24,446 nt of DNA from JAZDLO01 sp043801935 (GTDB lineage Bacteria > Actinomycetota > Thermoleophilia > RBG-16-64-13): positions 1 through 24,446 of the forward strand of contig JAZDLO010000139.1 of the NCBI GenBank assembly GCA_043801935.1, read 5' to 3'. Below the pieces are notes generated by a model. That model did not search any database and had not been told where the DNA came from. It saw only the letters and a list, made by a program, of their open reading frames with translations. The position numbers and the translations under genes were made by a program. Shown here piece by piece: positions 6,947 to 14,783 of this stretch (position 1 is the stretch's first letter; the number at the start of each line of letters is the position of its first letter).

Positions 6947-7942
6947 GTGCTGAAGGGTGTTGAACCGGGAGGACCCAACGAAGTGGTCGAGCACGGCGCC
7001 GTTCTCGAGAAGGCCAGGCGCATCCTCGAGCAGCACAAGCTCGAGATAACCAAGAGCTGGCTCAGCCGTCTCATCAGCCAGATCGACGACCTTGACGCCT
7101 TGGAGCGGTTTCCCACCCAGGACAGCATCCGCACGTCGGTGGAGCTGATCGAAGGACTGGCCAACTGCCTAAGAGACGAGAAGACTCTGGCCCAGTTCGA
7201 GGCCGGTGGCCTCTATTACAAGCAGGCCGCCATCTTAGGGCTGTTGCAGAGAGACGAGAGCGGCACCATCCGCTCACTGGCGCATTGCCTTGATGCCCTG
7301 GAGAGCGCCATCTGGGACCGGCTGTCGGACGGCATGCGCCAACAGGACCGGGAGATCCTGCAGTTGGTGCGCATCCTACGCTTGGGGCTGCATCGGATCA
7401 TGACTTCAGCCACCGAGGCCTACCACCAGCAATCGAGCGCCGAACTCGATCGGCTGGCCCACACCGACACCCTGACCGGGCTGAACAATCGTCGCTTCAT
7501 GGAGCAGGAGCTGGAACGGCACGTAGAGCTCTACAAGCGCTATCGCCATCCCTTCTCCCTCTTGATGCTCGATTTCGACAACCTCAAATGGGTGAACGAT
7601 ACCTTCGGGCACGCGGCCGGCGACTCGTCCCTCCAGCATCTGGCCACCCTCATGCGCATGAACGTCCGTGATGTGGATATTCCCTGCCGCTTCGGCGGAG
7701 ATGAATTCGTGATCCTCATGCCCGAGGCCGAGAAGAACGCCATCCAAGCGGTAGGTCGCAGGATCGCCGGCTCGGTGACCAAGACGAAGTTCAAGCTCGG
7801 CCGTTCTTTGGCCAGCCTCCAGGTGAGCTTCGGCACTTCCGCCTGTCCCGAAGACGGGGTGGAATCGGAGGTCTTGCTACAAGAAGCCGACGCCAGTCTC
7901 TACCGCGCCAAACAACAGAAGTCGGAGCAGGCGACCCAGTAG
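6947..7942 (+). CDS. Soluble diguanylate cyclase (GGDEF) with helical N-terminal domain
   Basis: A 331-aa protein predicted to make cyclic di-GMP from two GTP. The C-terminal GGDEF domain starts near LDRLAHTDTLTGLNNRR (about residues 165-181). It has the intact active-site motif GGDEF at 250-254 and the product-inhibition site R-x-x-D (RDVD) at 241-244, five residues upstream as expected. The N-terminal 160 residues are mostly amphipathic helix without membrane segments; they resemble the RsbRD-type N-terminal sensor bundle, but I cannot confirm that. No EAL domain is present. The GTG start at 6947 is preceded by GAAGAGG. The stop is only 2 nt from the end of the convergent mogA. The sensed signal is unknown. 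Confidence 0.9.
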   Translation: MLKGVEPGGPNEVVEHGAVLEKARRILEQHKLEITKSWLSRLISQIDDLDALERFPTQDSIRTSVELIEGLANCLRDEKTLAQFEAGGLYYKQAAILGLLQRDESGTIRSLAHCLDALESAIWDRLSDGMRQQDREILQLVRILRLGLHRIMTSATEAYHQQSSAELDRLAHTDTLTGLNNRRFMEQELERHVELYKRYRHPFSLLMLDFDNLKWVNDTFGHAAGDSSLQHLATLMRMNVRDVDIPCRFGGDEFVILMPEAEKNAIQAVGRRIAGSVTKTKFKLGRSLASLQVSFGTSACPEDGVESEVLLQEADASLYRAKQQKSEQATQ

Positions 7943-7944
7943 GA

Positions 7945-8466
7945 TCAGCCTGACGGCGGGGCGCACTCGAACGCTTCACCCCGTAGCGTCTCGATCGCGT
8001 GGCCGAGAGCCGGAGCTATGACGGCGAAGTGTTCTCTGCAGGCCTTCGGACTCCCCGGCATGTTGATGATGAGCGTCCTCTTGCGCACGACGGCGATCGC
8101 CCGGCTCAACATGGCGTGCGGGGTCACCACCAGTGAACCGGCGCGCATAGCCTCGGCGAATCCGGGGGCGAGCCGATCGGCCACGGCTCGAGTCGCCTCG
8201 GGGGTGCGGTCGCGAGGGGCAAGGCCGGTCCCCCCGGTGGTCAGGATCAGATCCACCTCCCCGCCATCCGCCAGAGCCGTGAGCAACTGCTCGATCTGAG
8301 GCTGATCGTCGGCCACCACGTGCGGGTCTGCTACCTCGGCTCCCAGCCCTTCGAGCAGCTCCCTCAGCAGCGGTCCGGAGGCGTCAGCGCGCAGACCGGC
8401 GCTGGCCTTGTCGCTTAGCGTGATGACGGCCGCGCGAATGGGACGCCGGTGTGCCGAGTCGTTCAC
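7945..8466 (-). CDS. mogA: Molybdopterin adenylyltransferase MogA/MoaB
   Basis: A 173-aa MogA/MoaB protein that adenylylates molybdopterin before metal insertion. Family motifs are AAVITLSDKASAG at about residues 12-24, LILTTGGTGLAPRDRTPEAT (the nucleotide and pterin site) and LIINMPGSPKA near the C-terminus. The GTG start at 8466 overlaps the stop of the MoaC-MOSC gene as GTGA, and the N-terminus agrees with family length. A longer open frame continues upstream, but it runs through the MOSC coding sequence in another frame and is not used. It is the last gene of the tungsten/molybdenum cofactor operon and ends 2 nt from the convergent GGDEF gene, leaving no space for a terminator. Confidence 0.92.
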   Translation of the reverse strand: MNDSAHRRPIRAAVITLSDKASAGLRADASGPLLRELLEGLGAEVADPHVVADDQPQIEQLLTALADGGEVDLILTTGGTGLAPRDRTPEATRAVADRLAPGFAEAMRAGSLVVTPHAMLSRAIAVVRKRTLIINMPGSPKACREHFAVIAPALGHAIETLRGEAFECAPPSG

Positions 8467-9464
8467 CCGCCCGTCGGTCCCGGGCCGGTCCCCCAGGCCC
8501 GAACGCGCAACGGATCTCCGGGAGCGACGCGGCCCCCGCGCAACACTCTCACGAAGATGCCTTCCCGGGGCATGACACAGTCTCCCGCCTGCTCGTAGAT
8601 AGCGCACCGGGAATGACACTCTTTGCCGATCTGAGTGACCTCCACCAGCGCCTCCCCCAAGTCGAGAGTCGTCCCCAGGGGGAAGGCAGCTACCTCTAGG
8701 CCCAGCGTGGTGATGTTCTCGGCAAAGTCGCCCGGTCCCACGTCTAGGCCCTGAGCCGTCATCTTGTCGATGGATTCTTGAGCGAGCACGCTGACCTGAC
8801 GGTGCCACGGACCGGCGTGCGCGTCACCCTCGATACCGTGCTCCGTCCGGAGAAAGACTTCGGGTGCGGCTTTCTTGCGCTCGCCCTTGGCTGCGCTGAC
8901 GTTCACCGCGACAACCCTGCCGGCTGCCGGCGAAGCCTCACCCACCGCGGAAGGGGGCGAGGTCGCGCGAGGCGCCGCGCCCTCTTCCGGACGGAGGTAG
9001 TCCTCCTTGCCTCCGGTCTTCTCCAGCAGCCGGATCTCGCCGATGATCATGCCCCGGTCGACGGCCTTGCACATGTCGTAGATGGTGATGGCCGCCACAG
9101 CCGCACCGGTGAGGGCCTCCATCTCCACTCCGGTCCGATCCTCCGTGCGGGTGACGCACTCGATGTCCACCCGCGACTCCTGCTCTGCGACCGTCAAGGT
9201 GACATCGACCTGAGTGAGAGCGAGCGGATGACAGAGCGGGATCAACTCGGAGGTGCGCTTCGCGGCCATGATGCCGGCGACTTTGGCCACCGCCAGGACA
9301 TCGCCTTTAGGCAGAGCCTGATTCTGGAGTAGGCGCATGGTCGCGGGCGCCATCCACACGCGCGCGCCGGCCCGAGCCACGCGCCGCGTGGGCTGTTTGC
9401 CACCTACGTCGACCATCCGAGCGTCGCCGGCGCCGTCGATGTGAGTCAGGCGAGACTCGTCCAC
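8463..9464 (-). CDS. moaC: MoaC-MOSC fusion: cyclic pyranopterin monophosphate synthase plus MOSC domain
   Basis: A 333-aa two-domain protein. Residues 1-155 are MoaC, with SELIPLCHPL (72-81) and ITIYDMCKAVDRG (127-139) carrying the catalytic Asp and Lys. MoaC turns the MoaA product into cyclic pyranopterin monophosphate. Residues 156-183 are an Ala/Pro/Gly linker. Residues 184-333 are a MOSC domain with GIEGDAHAG, a conserved ECHSRCAIYEQAGDCVMP cysteine cluster and PREGIFVRVL. MOSC domains bind sulfur or the pterin cofactor; what this one does is not known. The GTG start at 9464 follows AGGAGG with 6-nt spacing, 1 nt after the moaA stop. The gene overlaps mogA by 4 nt. Confidence 0.92.
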   Translation of the reverse strand: MDESRLTHIDGAGDARMVDVGGKQPTRRVARAGARVWMAPATMRLLQNQALPKGDVLAVAKVAGIMAAKRTSELIPLCHPLALTQVDVTLTVAEQESRVDIECVTRTEDRTGVEMEALTGAAVAAITIYDMCKAVDRGMIIGEIRLLEKTGGKEDYLRPEEGAAPRATSPPSAVGEASPAAGRVVAVNVSAAKGERKKAAPEVFLRTEHGIEGDAHAGPWHRQVSVLAQESIDKMTAQGLDVGPGDFAENITTLGLEVAAFPLGTTLDLGEALVEVTQIGKECHSRCAIYEQAGDCVMPREGIFVRVLRGGRVAPGDPLRVRAWGTGPGPTGG

Positions 9465-9465
9465 C

Positions 9466-10455
9466 TCAGCCTCCTACCTGCGACATGCCCCGGGAGGAAG
9501 GACCCGGCAGCACGTTCTTGTCGAACGTCTTGCATTCGAGCGATTCCTCGATGCCGGCCAGCACCGCGTCTTCATCTCGCGCTTGGATCGCGTCCTTCAC
9601 GTCGATCTCGTCGCACGAGAACAGGCAGTTCTTGAGCCGTCCGTCGGCAGTGAGCCGCAGGCGGTTGCATTCCCCACAAAAGTGATCCGACACCGACCCG
9701 ATGAATCCGATGGTGCCCTCGTGCCCAGGAAAGCGGTAGTAGCGGGCGGGTCCCCATCCTCCGGGCGAAGCGACCGGCTCCAAACGACCGAGTCTTTCGA
9801 CTCCCAGTTCCTGGAGAGCGGCCATGACCTGGTCCTTGGTCAGCGATTCACCGGTCGAGCGCGGACCACAGCCTCCCACCGGCATCCACTCGATGAAGCG
9901 TACGTGCAGCGGTCGGTCGCGTGTGATGGCGACGAAGTTGGGAAGTTCGGCCAGCAACTCCGACATCATGACCACGTTCAGCTTCACCGGGCTGAGATCG
10001 AACCGCAAGGCAGACTCGACCCCGGCCAAAGCCGCTTCCAGCGAGCCGCCTCGAGTCAGGAGCCGGTAGCGCTGCGGATCGAGCGAATCGAGGCTGATGT
10101 TGACCCGATCGAGGCCCTTCTCCTTGAGGGCGTGGGCAAATCGAGGCAGCAGTGCCCCATTGGTGGTGAGGGAGATGTCATGGATCCGGGGTACGGCGTG
10201 GATCATCCCCACCAGATCGGGGAGACCACGCCGGACCAGGGGCTCGCCCCCGGTCACCCGTACCTTGGACATGCCCATCTGCACGGCCGCACGCACGAAG
10301 AACACCATGTCTTCGTAGGAGAGCATATCTGCATGCGGCTGGAAGGGCACCCCTTCGGGCGGCATGCAGTAGACGCAGCGGTAATTACACCGATCGGTGA
10401 CCGAGAGGCGAAGATAATCCACGACTTGGCCCGCGGGAGGATTCAGTTCCTGCAC
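9466..10455 (-). CDS. moaA: GTP 3',8-cyclase MoaA (radical SAM)
   Basis: MoaA rearranges GTP in the first step of molybdopterin synthesis. Both iron-sulfur sites are present: the N-terminal radical-SAM motif C23-x3-C27-x2-C30 (TDRCNYRCVYC) and the C-terminal FCGECNRLRLTADGRLKNC. The SAM-binding TGGEPLVR is intact. The protein ends in -GG (MSQVGG), as required in this family for activity. I chose GTG 10455 (329 aa, typical length), 22 nt after the mobAB stop; a longer frame starting at 10536 would overlap mobAB by 59 nt and adds non-family sequence. The ribosome binding site at 10455 is weak, so the exact start is uncertain. Confidence 0.94.
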   Translation of the reverse strand: MQELNPPAGQVVDYLRLSVTDRCNYRCVYCMPPEGVPFQPHADMLSYEDMVFFVRAAVQMGMSKVRVTGGEPLVRRGLPDLVGMIHAVPRIHDISLTTNGALLPRFAHALKEKGLDRVNISLDSLDPQRYRLLTRGGSLEAALAGVESALRFDLSPVKLNVVMMSELLAELPNFVAITRDRPLHVRFIEWMPVGGCGPRSTGESLTKDQVMAALQELGVERLGRLEPVASPGGWGPARYYRFPGHEGTIGFIGSVSDHFCGECNRLRLTADGRLKNCLFSCDEIDVKDAIQARDEDAVLAGIEESLECKTFDKNVLPGPSSRGMSQVGG

Positions 10456-10477
10456 CCTTCTATCGTTGCCTCGAGCG

Positions 10478-11686
10478 TTATACTCGCGCAAGTATACGCT
10501 GTTCGATGAGGTCGGCCAATCCCCTGAAGTCATCAAGAGCCAACTGCGGTACCGGATAGTCGGGGAACTGCTGATCGCTGGTGATCCCGATGAGTTCGTC
10601 GGGGCGGCTCACCAATTCAGTGCTCCTAGCTCGGCGGGACACCTCGATCTTGGGGGCGTCCTGTCGCTTGAAACCCTCGGTGATGATCAGATCCACCGGT
10701 TCCCGGATCTGCCGGATCAGTTCCCCCAGCGGACGCTCCTCTTGGACGGTGTTCAACCATACGTACTTGTCGGGTGAAGAGATGCCGACCACCTCGGCCC
10801 CCATCTCGCGGAAGCGGTACGAGTCGGTGCCGGGTACGTCGACCTCGAAGCCGTGGGTGTCGTGCTTCAGCGCCCCCACCCGGTAGCCGCGGCTCCGCAA
10901 CTCCTTGATGACACCCAGGACGACCGTGGTCTTGCCCGATTTCTTCTTGCCGATGAAGGACACGGTGGGAAGGGGGCACGCGTCCATGAAGGCCTGTATG
11001 CGGGGCTGGAGCGCCGCGCGCCAGCCCCCGCCCGCTCCCCCCGCCAGGGCTTGGCGAGCGGCCTCCAGCTCCGCGGGGGTGTTCACGTTTACGAACAGCC
11101 GAACGGGATCGCCGTGGCGACCGTCATCTACATCCAGGTATCCGGTGTTGAGATCGGCGTAGATGTCGAAGATGCGGCGACCCCCGGACACGATGAACTC
11201 TCGATAGGCGTCCAGGGTCCGCTTACTGTAGACGGCGCAGAGGGGCTGGAGATAATCACCGTGACGGGGCACGAAGACGTCGAAGCCCGCGGACTTGTCC
11301 GCCAATTCCCACAGTAGCCGGGGGGTGACGAAGGGCATGTCGCACGCCAGGCAAATCACCCGTTCCGTAGGAGCGGCCAGCACCGCCGTGTAGATACCTA
11401 CCGCGGAGCCGCCCTCGGGCAAGGCGTCGATGACCACCGGTAGACCGAGGTCATGGAGCCGAGACGGCTCCCGCGTGACCACGAAGACGTGGGGGAAAAG
11501 GGGGGCGGTGAGGTCCCTCATCCACTCCAGCAGCGTCCCGCCCTGGAATGGAGCGAAGGCTTTGTCCTTTCCCATGCGCGAGGAGAGGCCTCCGGCCAGA
11601 AGGGCCAGGGTCACGTCCGAGCGGTACGGCTGCCAGAAGAGGGATCTGCCGCGGGATCGGCGTTGGCGCTCGGTCTCTCCTTGCAC
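10478..11686 (-). CDS. mobAB: MobA-MobB fusion: molybdenum cofactor guanylyltransferase plus MobB GTPase
   Basis: A 402-aa fusion. Residues about 25-215 are MobA, which attaches GMP to molybdopterin, with the signature LLAGGLSSRMGKDKA at 29-43 and LACDMPFVTPRLL in the middle. Residues about 235-402 are MobB, with P-loop GKKKSGKTT at 246-254, ALKHDTHGFEVDVPGTDS and DLIITEGFKRQDAPKIEV. MobB binds GTP and the cofactor and helps MobA. Together they imply that this organism makes a guanine-dinucleotide (bis-MGD) cofactor. The frame starts at GTG 11686, 24 nt after the tupC stop; a GTG 24 codons further in (start of VTLALLAGG) is an equally possible start. Confidence 0.92.
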   Translation of the reverse strand: MQGETERQRRSRGRSLFWQPYRSDVTLALLAGGLSSRMGKDKAFAPFQGGTLLEWMRDLTAPLFPHVFVVTREPSRLHDLGLPVVIDALPEGGSAVGIYTAVLAAPTERVICLACDMPFVTPRLLWELADKSAGFDVFVPRHGDYLQPLCAVYSKRTLDAYREFIVSGGRRIFDIYADLNTGYLDVDDGRHGDPVRLFVNVNTPAELEAARQALAGGAGGGWRAALQPRIQAFMDACPLPTVSFIGKKKSGKTTVVLGVIKELRSRGYRVGALKHDTHGFEVDVPGTDSYRFREMGAEVVGISSPDKYVWLNTVQEERPLGELIRQIREPVDLIITEGFKRQDAPKIEVSRRARSTELVSRPDELIGITSDQQFPDYPVPQLALDDFRGLADLIEQRILARV

Positions 11687-11710
11687 GTCTGCTACCGGAC
11701 CTTTCCATTC

Positions 11711-12868
11711 CTAGCTACCTAACGCATGCAGCGCGGTCGCCTTGACGCTGGCCGTCACTTCGACGCCCGGGACTATGCCAAGCTCCGCAGCCGAAGCCCG
11801 GGTGATGAGAGCGACTATCTCACCCTCCCCACCAAGACGGGCCTCCTGACCATCCCCATCTGGCAATCTCACGCCCACACGAAACAGGGGACCCGAGGGA
11901 ACCACCGTGTCGACGACGCCCCGCCAGTGATTGCGGACGCTGGTGGTCGCCGCCGATTCCTGCGGAGGGGCAGTGGTGGCCAGCGCCACATCCTCGGGCC
12001 GCATCACCACGGTGACCTCAGAACCTGGCGGCCGCTCAAGGACAACGTCTACCAGGATACCCGCTTCCGTGCGGATTGTGCACATGCCTCCGGCGCACGT
12101 GGCCACCTTCCCACGCCACATGGTCTCGATCCCCATGAAGTCGGCCACAAAGCTGTCCACGGGCTTGAGGAACACCTCGGCCGGAGTCCCGGACTGTACG
12201 ATGCGGCCCTCCCGGATCACAGCCACGCGCTTGGCCATGCTGAGCGCTTCGTTGTGATCGTGGGTGATGATCACCACGGTGACTCCCAGTCTCTTGACCA
12301 CTGTGCGGATATCTTCGCGGAAAGACCGGCGCACGTGCACGTCAAGGTTACTGGTGGGCTCATCCAGAAACAGGATCTCCGGCTGCAGGACCAAGGCCCG
12401 CGCCAAAGCTACCCGCTGCAGCTCTCCGCCCGAGAGCGTCCTCGTGTCTGCCTCAGCGAGGGCTCCGATGTTCATGAGCTCTATGGCCACGTCGACCCTG
12501 GATCTGATCTGCCTCCGCGGGACCCGCCGCAGTCGGAGGCTGTACGCGACGTTGTTCCAAACGCTCCCTTGAAAGAACATGGGACGCTGGAACACTGCAG
12601 CCGTCCGCCTCCTGGCTTCCAGATCGCGCACGGTCACCTCGCGACCGAAGTAGCGGATGGTTCCCCGATCCGGTCTCTCGATGAGCGCGAGCATTCTGAA
12701 AAGAGTGCTCTTGCCTGCTCCGTTCGGGCCAAGCACGGCGAGCAACTCGCCTTCACGCACCTCCACTTCATCGACGGACACCACCGTCCGCCCGGAGTAA
12801 CTCTTGACCAGACCGGTGCCCTCGATGGCAGGGGCCACGACCGATACCGCCCCTAGGACTGTAGCCAT
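11711..12868 (-). CDS. tupC: Tungstate/molybdate ABC importer ATPase
   Basis: A 385-aa ABC ATPase that powers oxyanion import. Walker A GPNGAGKST is at 47-55, the Q-loop at VFQRPMF (about 92-98), the signature LSGGE at 145-149, Walker B ILFLDEP at 165-171 and the switch His in VVIITHDHNEAL. The C-terminal 150 residues form a TOBE-type regulatory region (VMRPEDVAL), like ModC and WtpC, which may bind oxyanion and inhibit transport. The ATG at 12868 overlaps the tupB coding end by 16 nt and has AAGGAG upstream. Tungstate specificity is inferred from the neighbouring TupA-type binding protein. Confidence 0.9.
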   Translation of the reverse strand: MATVLGAVSVVAPAIEGTGLVKSYSGRTVVSVDEVEVREGELLAVLGPNGAGKSTLFRMLALIERPDRGTIRYFGREVTVRDLEARRRTAAVFQRPMFFQGSVWNNVAYSLRLRRVPRRQIRSRVDVAIELMNIGALAEADTRTLSGGELQRVALARALVLQPEILFLDEPTSNLDVHVRRSFREDIRTVVKRLGVTVVIITHDHNEALSMAKRVAVIREGRIVQSGTPAEVFLKPVDSFVADFMGIETMWRGKVATCAGGMCTIRTEAGILVDVVLERPPGSEVTVVMRPEDVALATTAPPQESAATTSVRNHWRGVVDTVVPSGPLFRVGVRLPDGDGQEARLGGEGEIVALITRASAAELGIVPGVEVTASVKATALHALGS

Positions 12869-13575
12869 CGACCGCGAGCTCCTTGCTGTAGCCGGGTGAG
12901 TATCAGCATGATGATGAACGCGACCAGAAGGAGGATCAGGCCGAAGGCCATGGCCCTCTCGAAATGTCCCATCCGCGTCTCCTGCACGATGGCGGTGGTC
13001 ATGACCCTCGTTTTGTTGGAGTCGGTAGTGGCAATGTTACCTCCGACCATCATCACCGCCCCCACTTCGCTGATCACAGCCCCGAAGCCGGTGACGACGG
13101 CGGCCATCAGCGAGACCCGGGCTTCACGCATGACCATCCACACCGTCTGCCGGCGCGAGGCTCCCAGGCCGAGAGCCTGGATCCGCATTTCCCGAGGGAC
13201 CGACCCCACCGCCGCCATGCTGATCGCGGCGATGACCGGAGCCGCAATGATCGTCTGCGCAATGATCATCGCCGGTACGGTGAACAGGAGCTCAAGCGAG
13301 CCGAGGGGGCCGCGCCGGGATAGGAGCATGTAGACGAACAGGCCCACCACCACCGGCGGCAGGGCCAGACCCGTGTTGACAAACGCCGCCAGGATATTGC
13401 GCCCCCGGAACCGGCTGAGGCCCAACCAGGAGCCTATCGGGATGCCGATCATCATCCCCAGGAGGACTGCGATGCCGGAAGTCCTGAGAGACATGAGCAA
13501 GACCGACCCAACATACCCGTTGGTGGAGAACAGCAGCTTGAAGGCCTGTACCATCGAATCCCAGAAGAGCTCCAT
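12853..13575 (-). CDS. tupB: Tungstate ABC importer permease TupB
   Basis: A 240-aa membrane permease with about five or six hydrophobic helices. It has the EAA-type coupling loop QALGLGASRRQTVWMVMREA (about residues 131-150) that contacts the ATPase. The segment GAVISEVGAVMMVGGNI (about 163-179) is typical of TupB/tungstate permeases, as is the N-terminal LLMSLRTSGIAVLLG. It forms the channel through which tungstate delivered by TupA crosses the membrane. The ATG at 13575 is preceded by GAGGTAGGGG. It lies 76 nt after tupA, across a strong hairpin, and overlaps tupC. Confidence 0.9.
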   Translation of the reverse strand: MELFWDSMVQAFKLLFSTNGYVGSVLLMSLRTSGIAVLLGMMIGIPIGSWLGLSRFRGRNILAAFVNTGLALPPVVVGLFVYMLLSRRGPLGSLELLFTVPAMIIAQTIIAAPVIAAISMAAVGSVPREMRIQALGLGASRRQTVWMVMREARVSLMAAVVTGFGAVISEVGAVMMVGGNIATTDSNKTRVMTTAIVQETRMGHFERAMAFGLILLLVAFIIMLILTRLQQGARGRWLQS

Positions 13576-13589
13576 ATGCCCCTACCTCG

Positions 13590-13631
13590 CGGGGGGGAGG
13601 CGCACCGCCCGGGCGATGCGCCTCCCCCCCG
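13590..13631 (-). promoter_or_regulatory. Intercistronic 15-bp hairpin between tupA and tupB
   Basis: Positions 13590-13604 and 13617-13631 are perfect inverted repeats (15 bp, very GC-rich, arm CGGGGGGGAGGCGCA) with a 12-nt loop. No U-tract follows in the transcript direction (minus). In binding-protein transporter operons such hairpins often protect the upstream mRNA or reduce read-through, so that the periplasmic protein is made in excess. That role is inferred here. Confidence 0.6.
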
Positions 13632-13651
13632 ACCGTCCAGCGCCTCGTAGA

Positions 13652-14530
13652 CTACTCCGCGTTGGGTGTGAACAACGCCTGACCGAACTTCTCAACACCG
13701 AACCCTGCGATGACACCTTGGCCGTCGGCCGACGTTATCCAGTCCACAAAGTCCTTCGCGCCTTGCTCGTTCTTCGCGCCGGCCACGACTATGACCCCGT
13801 ACTGGTTGTACAAGACGGGGTCGCCTTCTGTCAGGATCTCCAGATCCAGGGATTCCTTGGCCGACAGATATGTAGCCCTGTCGGCCAGAGTGTAGCCGAG
13901 CTTCTCGTCGGTGATCTTGAGCGTCTCACCCATGCCCTGGCCTGTCGACTGGTACCAGTCGCCCGAAGGTTCTATGCCCGCCGCTTTCCAGATAGCCAGC
14001 TCCTTGGCGTTGGTCCCCGACTTGTCCGCCCGGGAGAAGAAAGCAACCGTGCCCTGAGAGATCTGGGTGAACGCCTCGACGGCCGTCGTCATACCTTTGA
14101 TACCGGCCGGATCGGTCAGGGGTCCGACGATTATGAAGTCGTTGTACATGACGTCCTCGCGCTCCGTGCCGAGTCCCTCATCCATGAAAGCCTTTTCCGC
14201 AGCCGGCGAATGGACGAGGAGAACGTCGGCATCCTTGTTCTTGCCCAATTCGATGGCCTCTCCGCTCCCCACGGCAGTGACCTTCACCAGGTACTGCGGA
14301 TACGCCGCTTCAAACGCCGGGATGAGGACATCGAACAGCCCCGAATCCTGAGTCGATGTCGTCGAAGCCAACAGGAGATCGGACCTGGCCACCGTCGTGG
14401 CGCTTGACTCGCTCCCACCGCACCCCGTGGCCAAGACGGCGACAACCAACGCCAGCACGGTCACCAGTGACACGGCGAGCCGCACACCGCCAGCCAACCG
14501 CGTCGGTCGCGTCAGCCCTGCTCCTCTCAT
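13652..14530 (-). CDS. tupA: Tungstate-binding lipoprotein TupA
   Basis: A 292-aa substrate-binding protein of the PBP-like family. The N-terminal signal has a basic start, a hydrophobic stretch (about 18-34) and a lipobox LATGC with lipidated Cys37, so it is anchored outside the membrane. The mature start carries LLASTTSTQDSGL (about 53-65), the TTTS-type oxyanion-binding motif of TupA proteins. Further family segments are GSGEAIELGKNKDADVLLVH, FFSRADKSGT and YTLADRATYL. TupA-type proteins prefer tungstate strongly over molybdate; the preference here is inferred from the motif. The ATG at 14530 has GGGAGG 8 nt upstream. It is the second gene of the cofactor operon. Confidence 0.92.
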   Translation of the reverse strand: MRGAGLTRPTRLAGGVRLAVSLVTVLALVVAVLATGCGGSESSATTVARSDLLLASTTSTQDSGLFDVLIPAFEAAYPQYLVKVTAVGSGEAIELGKNKDADVLLVHSPAAEKAFMDEGLGTEREDVMYNDFIIVGPLTDPAGIKGMTTAVEAFTQISQGTVAFFSRADKSGTNAKELAIWKAAGIEPSGDWYQSTGQGMGETLKITDEKLGYTLADRATYLSAKESLDLEILTEGDPVLYNQYGVIVVAGAKNEQGAKDFVDWITSADGQGVIAGFGVEKFGQALFTPNAE

Positions 14531-14587
14531 CCCCGATCCTCCCGATAGTCGAGCCGTGGGAGAGAGTCACACAGGAGCCGGCAGCCG

Positions 14588-14761
14588 CTAGAAACAGCCC
14601 AATTCGCAGACGCGGACCTTAACCCCGGCCTCGTTGCAGGCCTTGCCCACCAAGCCGTACTCCACGCCAAGCCTCTCTGCAAGGGCCCGGGCGTCGTGGC
14701 ACGTGAGAACTCCGTCGGTGGCCGCCTGCTCAACTGCCTCTTTCACCTGCTCGAGATCCAT
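14588..14761 (-). CDS. Small 57-aa Cys-rich protein with C-terminal C-E-L-G-C-F motif, head of the tungsten operon
   Basis: The protein starts MDLEQVKEAVEQAATDGV and ends CELGCF. It has four cysteines in 57 residues (C21, C42, C52, C56). The predicted shape is three short helices like a small winged-helix or helix-turn-helix unit (DARALAERLGVEYGLVGKAC), followed by a strand. I recall short proteins ending in LGCF from anaerobes, but I cannot name the family. The ATG at 14761 has GGGAG upstream; longer versions of this frame run into sequence without coding character. It lies 57 nt before tupA on the same strand, so it could be a metal or oxyanion-responsive regulator, or an accessory protein of W/Mo enzymes. 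The function is not known. Confidence 0.72.
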   Translation of the reverse strand: MDLEQVKEAVEQAATDGVLTCHDARALAERLGVEYGLVGKACNEAGVKVRVCELGCF

Positions 14762-14783
14762 GATGGCTCTCCCATTAACTGTT

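Noticed and set aside
8467..8808. N-terminal extension of mogA up to 8808
   Set aside because: It lies out of frame inside the MOSC coding region. The family start fits GTG 8466, coupled to the MoaC-MOSC stop.
9583..10509. 308-codon plus-strand open frame opposite moaA
   Set aside because: It is the antisense shadow of a certain MoaA gene, with no family signal.
10456..10536. Longer MoaA start at 10536
   Set aside because: It overlaps mobAB by 59 nt and adds residues not seen in MoaA. The GTG at 10455 gives the usual length.
11726..12856. 376-codon plus-strand open frame opposite the ABC ATPase
   Set aside because: It is exactly antisense to the ATPase and rich in His, Arg and Asp as expected of a shadow.
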